Made by a program: the position numbers and the translations under genes | Notes under the pieces: generated by a model | What the model saw: the letters and a program-made list of their open reading frames with translations, nothing else | What the model was told of the DNA's origin: nothing | The model's database searches: none | In this document: piece by piece, positions 8,108 to 17,686 of the stretch | How positions within the stretch are numbered: the stretch's first letter is position 1 | Layout of the letters: each line of letters starts with the position of its first letter | NCBI RefSeq assembly: GCF_000425745.1 | Contig: NZ_AUEA01000006.1 | Location: forward strand, 248,001 to 312,000 | Reading direction: 5' to 3' | DNA from: Pseudomonas cremoricolorata DSM 17059 = NBRC 16634 | GTDB lineage: Bacteria > Pseudomonadota > Gammaproteobacteria > Pseudomonadales > Pseudomonadaceae | DNA length: 64,000 nt

Positions 8108-9037
8108 TCAATGTGTTGCCTTGATCCGGTCGACCACGCGCTGGGCGAGATCGTCCGGTTTGAACTTGGCGAGGAAATCATCCGCACCGACTTTCTTGAC
8201 CATCGCCTGGTTGAAGACACCGGACAGCGAAGTATGCAGGACGATGTGCAGCTTTTGCATGCGTGGATCGCTGCGAATGGCTGCGGTCAGTGTGTAGCCG
8301 TCCATTTCCGGCATCTCGATGTCGGAGATCATCATCAGGAATTCTTCTTCCGGATGCTTGCCCTCATCGAGCATGGTGTGCAGGTAATCCAGCGCCTGAC
8401 GCCCGTCGTTGAGCGCCACCACTTCGACGCCCACGGTTTGCAGACAACGGCTGACCTGCTTGCGTGCCACAGAAGAGTCATCGACGGTGAGCACCCGCAG
8501 CATGACCGCCTTGTCCTGCACCTCGGCATCGATCACTCCGGCCGACACCGACTCGGAGGTTGGCGCCACTTCGGCCAGCACTTTCTCGACGTCGATGATC
8601 TCGACCATCTTGTTGTCCACCCGGGTCACCGCCGTCAGGTAGTGGTCGCGACCGGTACCACGGGGTGGCGGGTGGATCTCTTCCCAGTTCATGTTGACGA
8701 TGCGTTCCACCGAGTGCACCAGGAAGCCCTGGGTCTTGGTGTTGTACTCGGTGATGATCACGAAGCTGTTGCTGATCTCTTCCTGAAGCCCCGGCAGGCC
8801 GGTGGCCATGGACAGATCGAGAATCGGAATGGTCGCCCCGCGGATGTTCGCCACACCGCGCACCACCGGGTGCGACTTGGGCAGCACGGTCAGCGGCGGG
8901 CATTGCAGCACCTCGCGCACCTTGAACACGTTGATGCCATACAGCTGCGCGCCGTTCAGACGAAACAACAGCAGTTCAAGACGATTCTGCCCGACCAGCT
9001 GTGTGCGCTGATTGACCGAATCCATTACTCCCGCCAT
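8108..9037 (-). CDS. cheV: Chemotaxis coupling protein CheV
   Basis: A 309-residue CheW-receiver fusion. Residues about 15-165 form the CheW domain (LLLFRLNGAQLYGINVFKVR, VVRGVANIRGATIPILDLS). Residues about 180-305 form a receiver with the acceptor Asp in MMISDIEMPEMDGYTL and the conserved Lys in DDFLAKFKPDD. It links receptors to CheA and provides an adaptation input. It sits in a cheV-cheR pair, divergent from flgA. Confidence 0.96.
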   Translation of the reverse strand: MAGVMDSVNQRTQLVGQNRLELLLFRLNGAQLYGINVFKVREVLQCPPLTVLPKSHPVVRGVANIRGATIPILDLSMATGLPGLQEEISNSFVIITEYNTKTQGFLVHSVERIVNMNWEEIHPPPRGTGRDHYLTAVTRVDNKMVEIIDVEKVLAEVAPTSESVSAGVIDAEVQDKAVMLRVLTVDDSSVARKQVSRCLQTVGVEVVALNDGRQALDYLHTMLDEGKHPEEEFLMMISDIEMPEMDGYTLTAAIRSDPRMQKLHIVLHTSLSGVFNQAMVKKVGADDFLAKFKPDDLAQRVVDRIKATH

Positions 9038-9070
9038 GCCAGACTCCTCTACCTTTCAGCCCTGATTACC

Positions 9071-9097
9071 AAGTCGGCACGGGCTTTGCTTTTTTGA
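9071..9097 (-). promoter_or_regulatory. Sigma-28 (FliA) promoter for cheV-cheR
   Basis: On the minus strand: TCAA, exactly 15 bp, then GCCGA (continuing CTT). This is the FliA consensus spacing. The expected start is about 27 nt before the cheV ATG, which has an AGAGGAG ribosome site. The promoter overlaps, on the other strand, a sigma-54 type promoter pointing at flgA. P. aeruginosa cheVR is reported to be FliA-dependent. Confidence 0.8.
9073..9090 (+). promoter_or_regulatory. Candidate sigma-54 promoter for flgA
   Basis: The plus strand reads GTCGGCACGGGCTTTGCT, with GG-N10-GC and GGCACG/TTTGCT consensus blocks. It lies inside the cheV FliA promoter on the opposite strand. The predicted +1 falls near 9101, only about 8 nt before the chosen flgA start, so either the transcript has a very short leader or the promoter match is partly coincidental. 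Confidence 0.6.
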
Positions 9098-9108
9098 GCG
9101 TCATGCAC

Positions 9109-9855
9109 ATGAAAACGACGATTTTCCGACGACTGACGCAACTGCTGAGCGCCCTACTGGCGTCTCTGTGCCTGCTGGCACCCGGCGCCAAGGCGCTGGC
9201 GCAGGCGTTTACCTCGCCTGAACAGCTTATCGGCGTGACGCAGGGTTTTCTTGAGTTCGCCGTCGAGGATTATCTGGCCAGCACGCAAACACCGGGGCGC
9301 TACGAAATCTCGGTCAACCCGCTCGACCCGCGCCTGCGCATGCCGCAATGCAGCCAGGCGCTTGACGCCTCGCTGGAAAGCCCGGCGCAGCCCCTGGGGC
9401 GGGTGACGGTGCGGGTGCGCTGCGCCGGCAGTGGGCCGTGGACGGTGTTCGTGCCGGCCACCGTGCGCCTGCATCGCGACGTGGTGGTGATGGTGCGCCC
9501 GCTCAAGCGCGAAAGCGTCATCGGCGCAGGCGACGTGGCGCTGCGCGAGCGCGATGTCGGTACGCTCAAGCAGGGTTTCATCACCGACCTGGAGCAGGCG
9601 GTGGGCATGAAGTTGCTGCGCCCGACCGTGCTCGACCAGGTGCTGACCCCACAACACCTGGAGCAGGCCGAGCTGATTCGCAAGGGCGACCACGTGGTGA
9701 TCATCGCCCGCAGTGGCAGCCTCAGCGTGCGCATGCCCGGCGAGGCGTTGAGCAAAGGGGGGTTCGCCGAGCAGATCCGCGTGCGTAACCTCAATTCCAA
9801 GCGGGTGGTGAAGGCGCGGGTGACTGCGCCCGGACAAGTGGAAGTCGCCATGTAG
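9109..9855 (+). CDS. flgA: Flagellar P-ring chaperone FlgA
   Basis: A 248-residue periplasmic chaperone for FlgI polymerisation. A signal peptide (MKTTIFRRLTQLLSALLASL...) ends near AKALAQA; the C-terminal SAF-like domain includes VRPLKRESVIGAGDVALRER and KGDHVVIIARSGSLSVRMPG. The ATG at 9109 fits the signal peptide and a GAGCG site; ATG 9103 and TTG 9094 are alternatives. It is transcribed away from cheV and followed by flgM. Confidence 0.93.
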   Translation: MKTTIFRRLTQLLSALLASLCLLAPGAKALAQAFTSPEQLIGVTQGFLEFAVEDYLASTQTPGRYEISVNPLDPRLRMPQCSQALDASLESPAQPLGRVTVRVRCAGSGPWTVFVPATVRLHRDVVVMVRPLKRESVIGAGDVALRERDVGTLKQGFITDLEQAVGMKLLRPTVLDQVLTPQHLEQAELIRKGDHVVIIARSGSLSVRMPGEALSKGGFAEQIRVRNLNSKRVVKARVTAPGQVEVAM

Positions 9856-9890
9856 GACAAGGGCTGGCAGGAACGTGGTGCTTTTCCTAA

Positions 9891-9910
9891 ACTGTGCGGC
9901 AGCGCACAGT
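9891..9910 (+). repeat. Perfect hairpin between flgA and flgM
   Basis: ACTGTGCG-GCAG-CGCACAGT is an 8-bp perfect stem with a 4-nt loop, 36 bp after the flgA stop. No U-run follows. It may be a Rho-independent-like stop, an RNA stabiliser, or an operator upstream of the flgM promoter. Confidence 0.5.
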
Positions 9911-9945
9911 GCGTAGCCGTTGATCGAGGTCAACGCAGGAGTGCC

Positions 9946-9972
9946 TAAAGTTTTGCCTGGGATGGCCGAAAA
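9946..9972 (+). promoter_or_regulatory. Sigma-28 (FliA) promoter for flgM
   Basis: TAAAGTTT, 11 bp, GCCGAAAA matches the classical FliA consensus TAAAGTTT-N11-GCCGATAA with one mismatch. The expected start lies about 30 nt before the flgM ATG. This puts the anti-sigma factor under the sigma it inhibits, a negative feedback loop known in other bacteria. Confidence 0.88.
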
Positions 9973-10008
9973 CAAGGCAAGCGTCCATATCCCCAGAGGT
10001 TTCCGACC

Positions 10009-10326
10009 ATGGTCATCGACTTCAGTCGTTTGAATAACACACCCGCCCCAAGCGGCGGTGTGCGCGGCAATGCCGCTGCCGGCCCCGCTGAGAAAGCCGC
10101 TGGCGCCTCCGATGCCAAGCCCGCCAGCGCCACCAGCAGTGGCGAGGCCGTGCACCTGAGCCCCGAGGCCCAGCAGTTGCAGAAAATCACTGACACCCTG
10201 CGCGAGCAGCCAGTGGTCGACAGCGCCCGTGTGGCGCAACTGAAGCAGGCCATCGCCGATGGCAGCTATCAGGTCGATGCCGGGCGCGTCGCCAGCAAGA
10301 TGCTCGATTTCGAAGCTCAGCGCTGA
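10009..10326 (+). CDS. flgM: Anti-sigma-28 factor FlgM
   Basis: A 105-residue protein. The N-terminal half is disordered-looking and Ala/Gly-rich. The C-terminal half ([20 protein letters not shown] ... [20 protein letters not shown]) is the FlgM sigma-binding region. FlgM holds FliA inactive until it is exported through the completed hook-basal body. It is preceded by its own FliA promoter and followed by flgN 45 bp later. Confidence 0.95.
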   Translation: MVIDFSRLNNTPAPSGGVRGNAAAGPAEKAAGASDAKPASATSSGEAVHLSPEAQQLQKITDTLREQPVVDSARVAQLKQAIADGSYQVDAGRVASKMLDFEAQR

Positions 10327-10371
10327 GTTCAGCGCGCTGGCCTTCCCGGACGCCAACGTAACGAGTGAGCC

Positions 10372-10839
10372 ATGCACGACACCACCTTGCTGCACCTGAT
10401 CGAACAGGACATCGCCCCGACCCAGGAGCTGCTCGAGCTGCTGCAAAGCGAGGCCGTGGCCCTGCATGGCCGCGACATGCCGCTGTTGGAGACGATCCTG
10501 GCGCGCAAGCAGTCGTTGATCGTGCTGCTCGAACAGCATGGCCGCAGCCGTGCGCAGTTGCTCGGCGAGCTAGGCCTGTCGGCCGACCGCGACGGCGTGC
10601 AGGCCCTGGCCGCACAGTCGGCGCAGGGTGAGGTGCTGATGCAGCGGCTCGACCTGCTCAGCCAGTTGCTCGACACCTGCCACCAGGTCAACGAGACCAA
10701 CGGCCGGATCATCCAGGTGCAGCAGCACGTCACCTCCAACCAGCTGCGCATCCTCATGGGCGGCGACTCCCCTTCCCTGTACGACAGCCGCGGCGGCACC
10801 TCGCCGATGGCGCGACGCCGGGCGCTCAGCCAGGTGTAA
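10372..10839 (+). CDS. flgN: Flagellar export chaperone FlgN
   Basis: A 155-residue, mostly helical protein starting [20 protein letters not shown], the FlgN family (chaperone for hook-filament junction proteins FlgK/FlgL). The helical C-terminus contains [20 protein letters not shown]. Length and position after flgM are standard. Confidence 0.93.
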   Translation: MHDTTLLHLIEQDIAPTQELLELLQSEAVALHGRDMPLLETILARKQSLIVLLEQHGRSRAQLLGELGLSADRDGVQALAAQSAQGEVLMQRLDLLSQLLDTCHQVNETNGRIIQVQQHVTSNQLRILMGGDSPSLYDSRGGTSPMARRRALSQV

Positions 10840-10921
10840 TCAGCCTCTATCAAGCCGCGCAGCATGCTGGCAAAATGCCGCAACCTGGATGTGTAGCTTT
10901 TTGCCTGGAGATTGTTTCCCC

Positions 10922-11665
10922 GTGTTCAATGACGCCGATGCTCCTCAGCCGCCGAAGGTGCTGACCACTCCCTTGGAGATCACCGCCAACCTTCGCCAAC
11001 TGCTGGACAGCCACGACCCGCTGATTCTGACCTTCCCTGAACGCAGCCAGCGCTTCCAGAGCTATGTGGTGCAGGTGGACAAGGACAGCGACCTGCTGGC
11101 GCTCGACGAGTTGATGCCGCGCGATGGCGAACGCTTCATCGAAAATGGCGAGCCGTTCCGTATCGAAGGTTTCCACGATGGCGTGCGCGTGGCCTGGGAA
11201 TGCAATCATCCATTGACCATCACCGAGATCGACGGCCACCGCTGCTACCGCGGTCCTTTGCCCAGCGAAGTCACCTACCACCAGCGGCGCAACGCCTTCC
11301 GTGCTGCGCTGAAATTGTCGCAACTGGTCGACATCGTGGTCGACGGCAGCCACCTCAAGGGTGATGGCCCACTGCGCGGCAAGCTGCTGGACATTTCTGC
11401 CACCGGCTGCAAATTGCGCTTCGACAGCGACGTGGAAAGCCGCCTGCAACTGGGCCAGGTGTACGAGCGCTTCAAGGCCGCAACCCCGCTTGGCCTTACT
11501 GACGTGATGGTCGAACTGCGTCACCTGCATTTCGAAGAGCGCATCAACACCACCTTTGCCGGGGTGCGTTTCCACAACCTCAACGGTGCTTCGCAGCGCC
11601 GGGTGGAAAGCTTCGTCTACCAGCTGCAGCGCGAAGCGCGTCGCTTCGACAAGGACGACTACTGA
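10922..11665 (+). CDS. ycgR: Flagellar brake protein YcgR (PilZ domain; GTG start)
   Basis: A 247-residue c-di-GMP effector. The N-terminal YcgR domain spans roughly residues 10-115. The PilZ domain follows, with the c-di-GMP switch arginines in [13 protein letters not shown] and the [11 protein letters not shown] motif (DxSxxG), so both ligand motifs are intact. YcgR bound to c-di-GMP acts on the flagellar motor to slow swimming. I start at GTG ([11 protein letters not shown]), which fits the family. It is probably expressed with flgMN. Confidence 0.93.
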   Translation: MFNDADAPQPPKVLTTPLEITANLRQLLDSHDPLILTFPERSQRFQSYVVQVDKDSDLLALDELMPRDGERFIENGEPFRIEGFHDGVRVAWECNHPLTITEIDGHRCYRGPLPSEVTYHQRRNAFRAALKLSQLVDIVVDGSHLKGDGPLRGKLLDISATGCKLRFDSDVESRLQLGQVYERFKAATPLGLTDVMVELRHLHFEERINTTFAGVRFHNLNGASQRRVESFVYQLQREARRFDKDDY

Positions 11666-11676
11666 GTCAGCCATCC

Positions 11677-11694
11677 GGGGCCAAGGCCCCTTCT
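11677..11694 (+). terminator. Terminator after ycgR
   Basis: GGGGCC-AA-GGCCCC followed by TTCT, 12 bp after the ycgR stop. A short GC-rich stem with a weak U-tract. Confidence 0.6.
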
Positions 11695-11747
11695 AGCTCC
11701 AAGCTCCAAGCTCCAAGCTGCTAACTCATAACTTGCAGCTTGCAGCT
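11695..11747 (+). repeat. Short tandem repeats (AGCTCCA x3, TTGCAGC x2)
   Basis: Three perfect 7-bp copies of AGCTCCA followed by related AGCTGC / TTGCAGC units, between ycgR and the TonB receptor. A similar AGCTCAA-type string occurs at 62208-62240 after phhB. Such AGCTNCA strings are common in P. putida-group intergenic DNA; function unknown. Confidence 0.7.
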
Positions 11748-11767
11748 CATCGCTTTCAACTTAAAAC

Positions 11768-11786
11768 GAGATTAATTGTCATTTGC
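11768..11786 (+). promoter_or_regulatory. Candidate Fur box before TonB receptor
   Basis: GAGATTAATTGTCATTTGC agrees at 12 of 19 positions with the Fur consensus GATAATGATAATCATTATC, including the core ATTAATTGTCATT. It lies 63 bp before the receptor start, consistent with iron repression. Confidence 0.5.
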
Positions 11787-11848
11787 GGTTGAGATTCATG
11801 TAGATTTCGCCCCGACGGATATCAACATGATCAAGGAGACCACCCGCA

Positions 11849-14077
11849 ATGCGCCTGTCCATCCACCCTTCCATGACCCTCACCCTTGGCCTCTGGGCCT
11901 CGGTGTGCAGCCCGCTGTCCCTCGCGCAGGAAAGCAAGGAAGCGAAAGAGGAATCCGAGCAGCAGGTCCTGGAACTGGGCACCACCGATGTCTATGCCAA
12001 CAGCCTGGGCAAGACCACCGAGAACAGCGGCTCGTACACCACCGGCAGCATGAGCGCCGCCACCCGCCTGAACCTGTCGATCAAGGAAACGCCGCAGTCG
12101 GTGTCGGTGCTGTCACGCCAGCAGCTCGATGACTTCCGCCTCAATACCTTGTCCGAAGCCATGGCCCACGTCACCGGGGTCACCGTGCAGCGCAACGACT
12201 CCGAGCGGCCCGCGTATTACTCGCGCGGTTATGCGATCAACAACTTCCAGATCGATGGCATGCTCAACACCTTCTCGGGTCTCAAGTCAGATTCCGACAC
12301 CATCATCTACGACCGCATCGAAGTGGTTCGCGGCGCCACCGGCCTGACCACCGGAGCCGGTGACCCCTCCGGCACCATCGCCATGGTGCGCAAGCGCCCG
12401 ACCCATCAGTTGGCAGTGAGCAGCGGCGTCAGTGCCGGCAGCTACGACAACTACTACAGCTACCTGGATGTCGGTGGCCCGCTGGGCTGGGACGGTCGCC
12501 TGCGCGGTCGCACGGTGCTGGCCTACCGCGACAACAAATCGTTCATGGACAACTACGCCAACCAGCGCGAGGTGGCCTATGGCGTGCTGGAAGCCGACCT
12601 CACCGACAGCACCGTGCTGGCGGTGGGCTACGACTACCAGAACAAGCACGTGCAGGGCAGCACCTGGGGCACCGTGCCGTTCTGGAATGCCGACGGCAGC
12701 AAAGCCAAGCTGCCGCGCTCGACCAGCATGACCACGCCGTGGTCGTCCTGGCCGCTGAAGGACCAGACCTTCTTCGCCACCCTCGACCAACGCCTGGGCA
12801 ACGACTGGCTGATGAAGGTGGCCTACACCCACCGCCAGACCGACACCGACGGCAAGGTCTACTACGGCGGCAACGGTTTCCCCGAAGCCGACCGCAGCGG
12901 CATGAATGCGTGGTACCAGCACTTTAGCGGCGAAGAGAAAATGGACGCCCTGGATTTCAATCTCGCAGGCCCCTTCCAACTGCTGGGCCGCAGTCACGAC
13001 TTCATGGTCGGCTATGGCGAATCGGAGCGGCGCAACAGCGAGCCGTACTACATCGGCCTGCCCGTGCCGGACGGCTACGATGAAATCCCCGACTGGAAGT
13101 ACATGGGCTCGATTCCCAAGTTCTACGACCTCTCCACCGGTCTGGACCGTAGCCGCTCGTACACCCGGCAGAAGGCTGGCTACCTCGCCACCCGCCTCAA
13201 CCCCACCGACCGCCTGCACCTGGTGCTGGGCAGCCGCTACGGCAGCTGGGAAACCCAGCGGCGCAGCTGGAACTACGATGCCAACTTGGTCGGCACCGAG
13301 CAGCCGAAAAGCCAGCAGACGCAGAACGACCAGTGGACGCCCTACGCCGGACTGCTCTACGACCTGACCGATGAATTCACCGCCTATGTCAGCTATGCCG
13401 ACATCTTCAACCCGCAGAACGTGGTCGACGTCAACAAGCAGTACCTCGAGCCCATCGTCGGCAAGGTCTACGAGATCGGCCTCAAAGGCAGCCTGCTCGA
13501 TGAGCGCCTCAACCTCAGCACTGCAGTGTTTCGCAGCAAGCAGGACAACGTCGCCGAAGTGGACGACTCGGTGCCGCCGAACGGCAACGAGGTCTACTAC
13601 AAGAGCGGCGGAAAGGGGATCGTCGTGCAGGGCTTCGAAGCGGAGGTGGCCGGCGAGGTGATGACAGACTGGCAGATGAGCCTGGGCTACAGCTACACCC
13701 ACGCCCAGACCGCAGACAAGAAACGCAAGAGCACCGAACAGCCGCTGAACCTGGTGCGCTTCTCCAGCACCTACAAGATCGATCCGGCGCTGACCGTCGG
13801 CGCCAGCGTCGACTGGGAAAGCGACAAGTTCCGCATGGCCAACCGCCCGGTCGGGCGCGACGGTGAAGACATCATCACCACCCGCGACAAGATCAGCCAG
13901 AAGGCCTTCGCCGTGGTCGGCCTGATGGCCCGCTATCAGATCGACGAACACCTGGCGGCGTCGTTCAACGTGAAGAACCTGTTCGATGAGCACTACTACA
14001 ACAACGTCGGCTTCTACAACGGCGTCTACCACGGCGAACCACGCACCATGATGGTGAGCCTGGACTGGAAGCTGTGA
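11849..14077 (+). CDS. TonB-dependent siderophore receptor (FhuE/FpvA-like)
   Basis: A 742-residue outer-membrane receptor. The signal peptide ends near residue 26 (SPLSLAQ). A TonB-box-like VLELGTTDVYA follows, then a plug domain (KETPQSVSVLSRQQLDDFRL; IYDRIEVVRGATGLTTGAGD) and a beta-barrel ending in the typical Trp-Lys-Leu terminus (SLDWKL). There is no N-terminal signalling (STN) domain, so no surface-signalling partner is expected, and none is adjacent. An AAGGAG ribosome site precedes the start. It resembles receptors for hydroxamate-type ferric siderophores; the exact ligand cannot be told. Confidence 0.9.
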   Translation: MRLSIHPSMTLTLGLWASVCSPLSLAQESKEAKEESEQQVLELGTTDVYANSLGKTTENSGSYTTGSMSAATRLNLSIKETPQSVSVLSRQQLDDFRLNTLSEAMAHVTGVTVQRNDSERPAYYSRGYAINNFQIDGMLNTFSGLKSDSDTIIYDRIEVVRGATGLTTGAGDPSGTIAMVRKRPTHQLAVSSGVSAGSYDNYYSYLDVGGPLGWDGRLRGRTVLAYRDNKSFMDNYANQREVAYGVLEADLTDSTVLAVGYDYQNKHVQGSTWGTVPFWNADGSKAKLPRSTSMTTPWSSWPLKDQTFFATLDQRLGNDWLMKVAYTHRQTDTDGKVYYGGNGFPEADRSGMNAWYQHFSGEEKMDALDFNLAGPFQLLGRSHDFMVGYGESERRNSEPYYIGLPVPDGYDEIPDWKYMGSIPKFYDLSTGLDRSRSYTRQKAGYLATRLNPTDRLHLVLGSRYGSWETQRRSWNYDANLVGTEQPKSQQTQNDQWTPYAGLLYDLTDEFTAYVSYADIFNPQNVVDVNKQYLEPIVGKVYEIGLKGSLLDERLNLSTAVFRSKQDNVAEVDDSVPPNGNEVYYKSGGKGIVVQGFEAEVAGEVMTDWQMSLGYSYTHAQTADKKRKSTEQPLNLVRFSSTYKIDPALTVGASVDWESDKFRMANRPVGRDGEDIITTRDKISQKAFAVVGLMARYQIDEHLAASFNVKNLFDEHYYNNVGFYNGVYHGEPRTMMVSLDWKL

Positions 14078-14102
14078 GGCCCATGGCTTAGATCGGCGTG
14101 AG

Positions 14103-14167
14103 CGCCGTTCGCGGCCCATTCCGCTCCTACGCAGAACCCTGCAGGAGCGGCTTCAGCCGCGAACGGC
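14103..14167. repeat. REP-type inverted pair
   Basis: GCCGTTCGCGGC at the left and GCCGCGAACGGC at the right are complementary ends of two REP units; the right unit reads GGAGCGGCTTCAGCCGCGAA, the common P. putida-group REP. It lies between convergent genes (receptor on plus, MFS on minus) and may act as transcription terminator for both. Confidence 0.8.
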
Positions 14168-14200
14168 CCGCCACGCAGCCGCCCCTGTCAGAACAACCAT

Positions 14201-15538
14201 TCAACTGCGCGAAACCTGCTCATCGCCCGCCTGCTCGAGCTCCTCGGGCTGTTCCTCTTCTTCGGTATCCTCGGCCGCCACTGGCGCCTGCATGACATCC
14301 TGCACGGTCTGCTCGTCGACCCGTGGGTCAAGTGCAGCCGACAGCGGCGAGCTGGCTGCGGGCATGGCCACGTGGCTCAGTGGCGCGTCGTCGACCTGAT
14401 GCAAACCCGTCACTGCCTGCGGGCGAATACGCCACACCAGCACCAGGGCGAAGAAGCTGAAGAAGGCATACAGCATCTGCTCGCCGAACAGCTTCATCAG
14501 CACACCGGCGGCCAGCGGCCCGATACTCGCGCCCACGCCGTAGGTCACCAGCAGCATGGCGGTCAGCGACACCCGCCGCTCGCTCTCGACATGGTCGTTG
14601 GAAAACGCCACCGCCAACGGGTACAGGCCGAACTGCAACAGCGAAATCAAGAAACCCATGCCGAACAACAGCTCCAGCGGCACTGACGGAAAGATCGCCA
14701 GTGGCAGCGCCATCACCGCAAGCCCACCGGCGACGCTGCGGATCAGCACCGCGCGGTCGTAGCGGTCGGACAGCCAGCCCAGCGGCCACTGCACCACCAG
14801 CCCGGCGAAGATGCAGCTACCCATGAACAGACCGATCTGCTCGGTCGAAAGGCCTTGGCTAGACGCATACAGCGGCGCCAGACCATAGAACGCACCGACG
14901 ATCAGGCCCGCACCGAGCACGGTAGACAATGACTGCGGCACCCGCTTGATGAAAAAGCGCGGGTCCATCGGCGCGGGACGCAGCGGCGCCGGGTGAATAC
15001 GCCGGGTCATCGCCACCGGCACCAGGCACAGGGCGAAGCACATCGCCACCAGCATCAGCAGTTCCAGGCCCAACTGCGGGTGCACGACCAGAATCAGCTG
15101 ACCCAGTACCAGCCCCAGATACGAGGCGATCATGTAGCCGCTGAACACCGCGCCGCGCTGCTTGGCATCGGCCTGCTCGTTGAGCCAGCTCTCGATGACC
15201 ATGTACTGGCACATCATCCCCAGGCCGACGATCATCCGCAGCCCGACCCAGGCCGGCAGCCAGTCGGTCATGCCATGGCCGAGCACCGCAGCGCCGACGA
15301 TGCCGGCACAGGTGGCGTAGGCACGGATATGCCCAACCCGGCCGATCAGCCGGTGGCCGACCTTGCCGCCGACCGCCAGACCGAAGTAGTTGGCCGCCAT
15401 CAGGGCACCCACCCACAGGCTGTCGACGTTGTCGGCAGCCAGGCGTAGCGCCAGGTAGGTGCTGAGCAGGCCCGAGCCGATCAGCATCATCAGCGCGGCG
15501 AAATACAACGAACGGAAGGACTTCCAGATATGGCGCAT
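14201..15538 (-). CDS. MFS transporter (YcaD-like)
   Basis: A 445-residue major facilitator with about 12 hydrophobic segments, starting MRHIWKSFRSLYFAALMMLI. Blocks such as VGALMAANYFGLAVGGKVGH and QWPLGWLSDRYDRAVLIRSV match MFS signatures of the YcaD/YfkF type. The tail after the last membrane segment is long and acidic (EDTEEEEQPEELEQAGDEQ). The in-frame extension upstream of the chosen ATG lacks MFS features. Substrate unknown. Confidence 0.88.
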   Translation of the reverse strand: MRHIWKSFRSLYFAALMMLIGSGLLSTYLALRLAADNVDSLWVGALMAANYFGLAVGGKVGHRLIGRVGHIRAYATCAGIVGAAVLGHGMTDWLPAWVGLRMIVGLGMMCQYMVIESWLNEQADAKQRGAVFSGYMIASYLGLVLGQLILVVHPQLGLELLMLVAMCFALCLVPVAMTRRIHPAPLRPAPMDPRFFIKRVPQSLSTVLGAGLIVGAFYGLAPLYASSQGLSTEQIGLFMGSCIFAGLVVQWPLGWLSDRYDRAVLIRSVAGGLAVMALPLAIFPSVPLELLFGMGFLISLLQFGLYPLAVAFSNDHVESERRVSLTAMLLVTYGVGASIGPLAAGVLMKLFGEQMLYAFFSFFALVLVWRIRPQAVTGLHQVDDAPLSHVAMPAASSPLSAALDPRVDEQTVQDVMQAPVAAEDTEEEEQPEELEQAGDEQVSRS

Positions 15539-15691
15539 ACGTCCCGGGCGGGCTCCCTTTTGGTCGATAACAGCAGGTGGACAACAGCTGGCAAGCATAA
15601 ACCCGCCGGCGCCCGCGCCGCAGTCCATCAGACTAAGGTGGCGCATGGCGAGGATGTTGTGTCGCGCTCAGGCCATCGGCCGCCACGCGGT

Positions 15692-15712
15692 GCTGCCAAC
15701 GGCCTTGGCAGC
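15692..15712 (-). repeat. Hairpin between bkdR and the MFS gene
   Basis: GCTGCCAA-N5-TTGGCAGC, an 8-bp perfect stem about 60 bp after the bkdR stop. No U-tract. It possibly ends the bkdR transcript. Confidence 0.4.
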
Positions 15713-15773
15713 GCTTAGCCTTCGATGAATTGCCTGGCGAACAGTTCCTTCGCCACCCGGCCACCGCCAGTGC

Positions 15774-16259
15774 CTATTCGCGCAGGTTCAGGCCATTGGC
15801 CGGCAGCGGCAGCGCGGTTTTGTAGCGCACCTGCTTGAGGGCGAAGCTGGAGCGGATGTTGGCCACCCCCGGCAGGCGCGTCAGGTAGTCGAGAAAACGC
15901 TCCAGGGCCTGGATGCTCGGCAGCAGCACGCGCAGAAGGTAGTCCGGATCGCCGGTCATCAAGTAGCACTCCATGACCTCGGCGCGCTCGGCGATCTCTT
16001 CCTCGAAGCGGTGCAGTGACTGCTCCACCTGCTTCTCGAGGCTGACGTGGATGAACACATTCACATCCAGCCCCAGCACTTCGGGCGACAGCAGCGTCAC
16101 CTGCTGGCGAATCACCCCCGCCTCTTCCATGGCGCGCACGCGGTTGAAACAGGGCGTGGGCGAGAGGTTGACCGAGCGCGCCAGCTCGGCGTTGGTGATG
16201 CGGGCGTTGGCCTGCAGGCTGTTGAGAATGCCGATATCGGTGCGATCGAGTTTGCGCAT
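15774..16259 (-). CDS. bkdR: BkdR, Lrp-family activator of the bkd operon
   Basis: A 161-residue Lrp/AsnC regulator. The N-terminal winged helix ([20 protein letters not shown] ... [19 protein letters not shown]) is followed by the ligand-binding RAM domain ([20 protein letters not shown]). It is divergent from bkdA1 with a 193-bp shared control region. In P. putida BkdR activates bkd in response to branched-chain amino acids and represses itself. Confidence 0.96.
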   Translation of the reverse strand: MRKLDRTDIGILNSLQANARITNAELARSVNLSPTPCFNRVRAMEEAGVIRQQVTLLSPEVLGLDVNVFIHVSLEKQVEQSLHRFEEEIAERAEVMECYLMTGDPDYLLRVLLPSIQALERFLDYLTRLPGVANIRSSFALKQVRYKTALPLPANGLNLRE

Positions 16260-16368
16260 GAGACAAATTCACCGGGCTTTTGTGGTTATGCGGAATGTTT
16301 ATCTGCGCCGGAGCGCAAAGGCAACCAACATCAGAGAAATATTCTCCCGCCAGGCTTCTACCCTATAG

Positions 16369-17685
<1,317 letters not shown>

Positions 17686-17686
17686 G

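Noticed and set aside
11776-12132. 118-residue frame overlapping the start of the first TonB receptor
   Set aside because: It overlaps the receptor in another frame and the Fur-like box, and lacks any recognisable domain.
14098-14295. 65-residue frame after the first TonB receptor
   Set aside because: It reads through the REP pair and into the antisense of the MFS tail.
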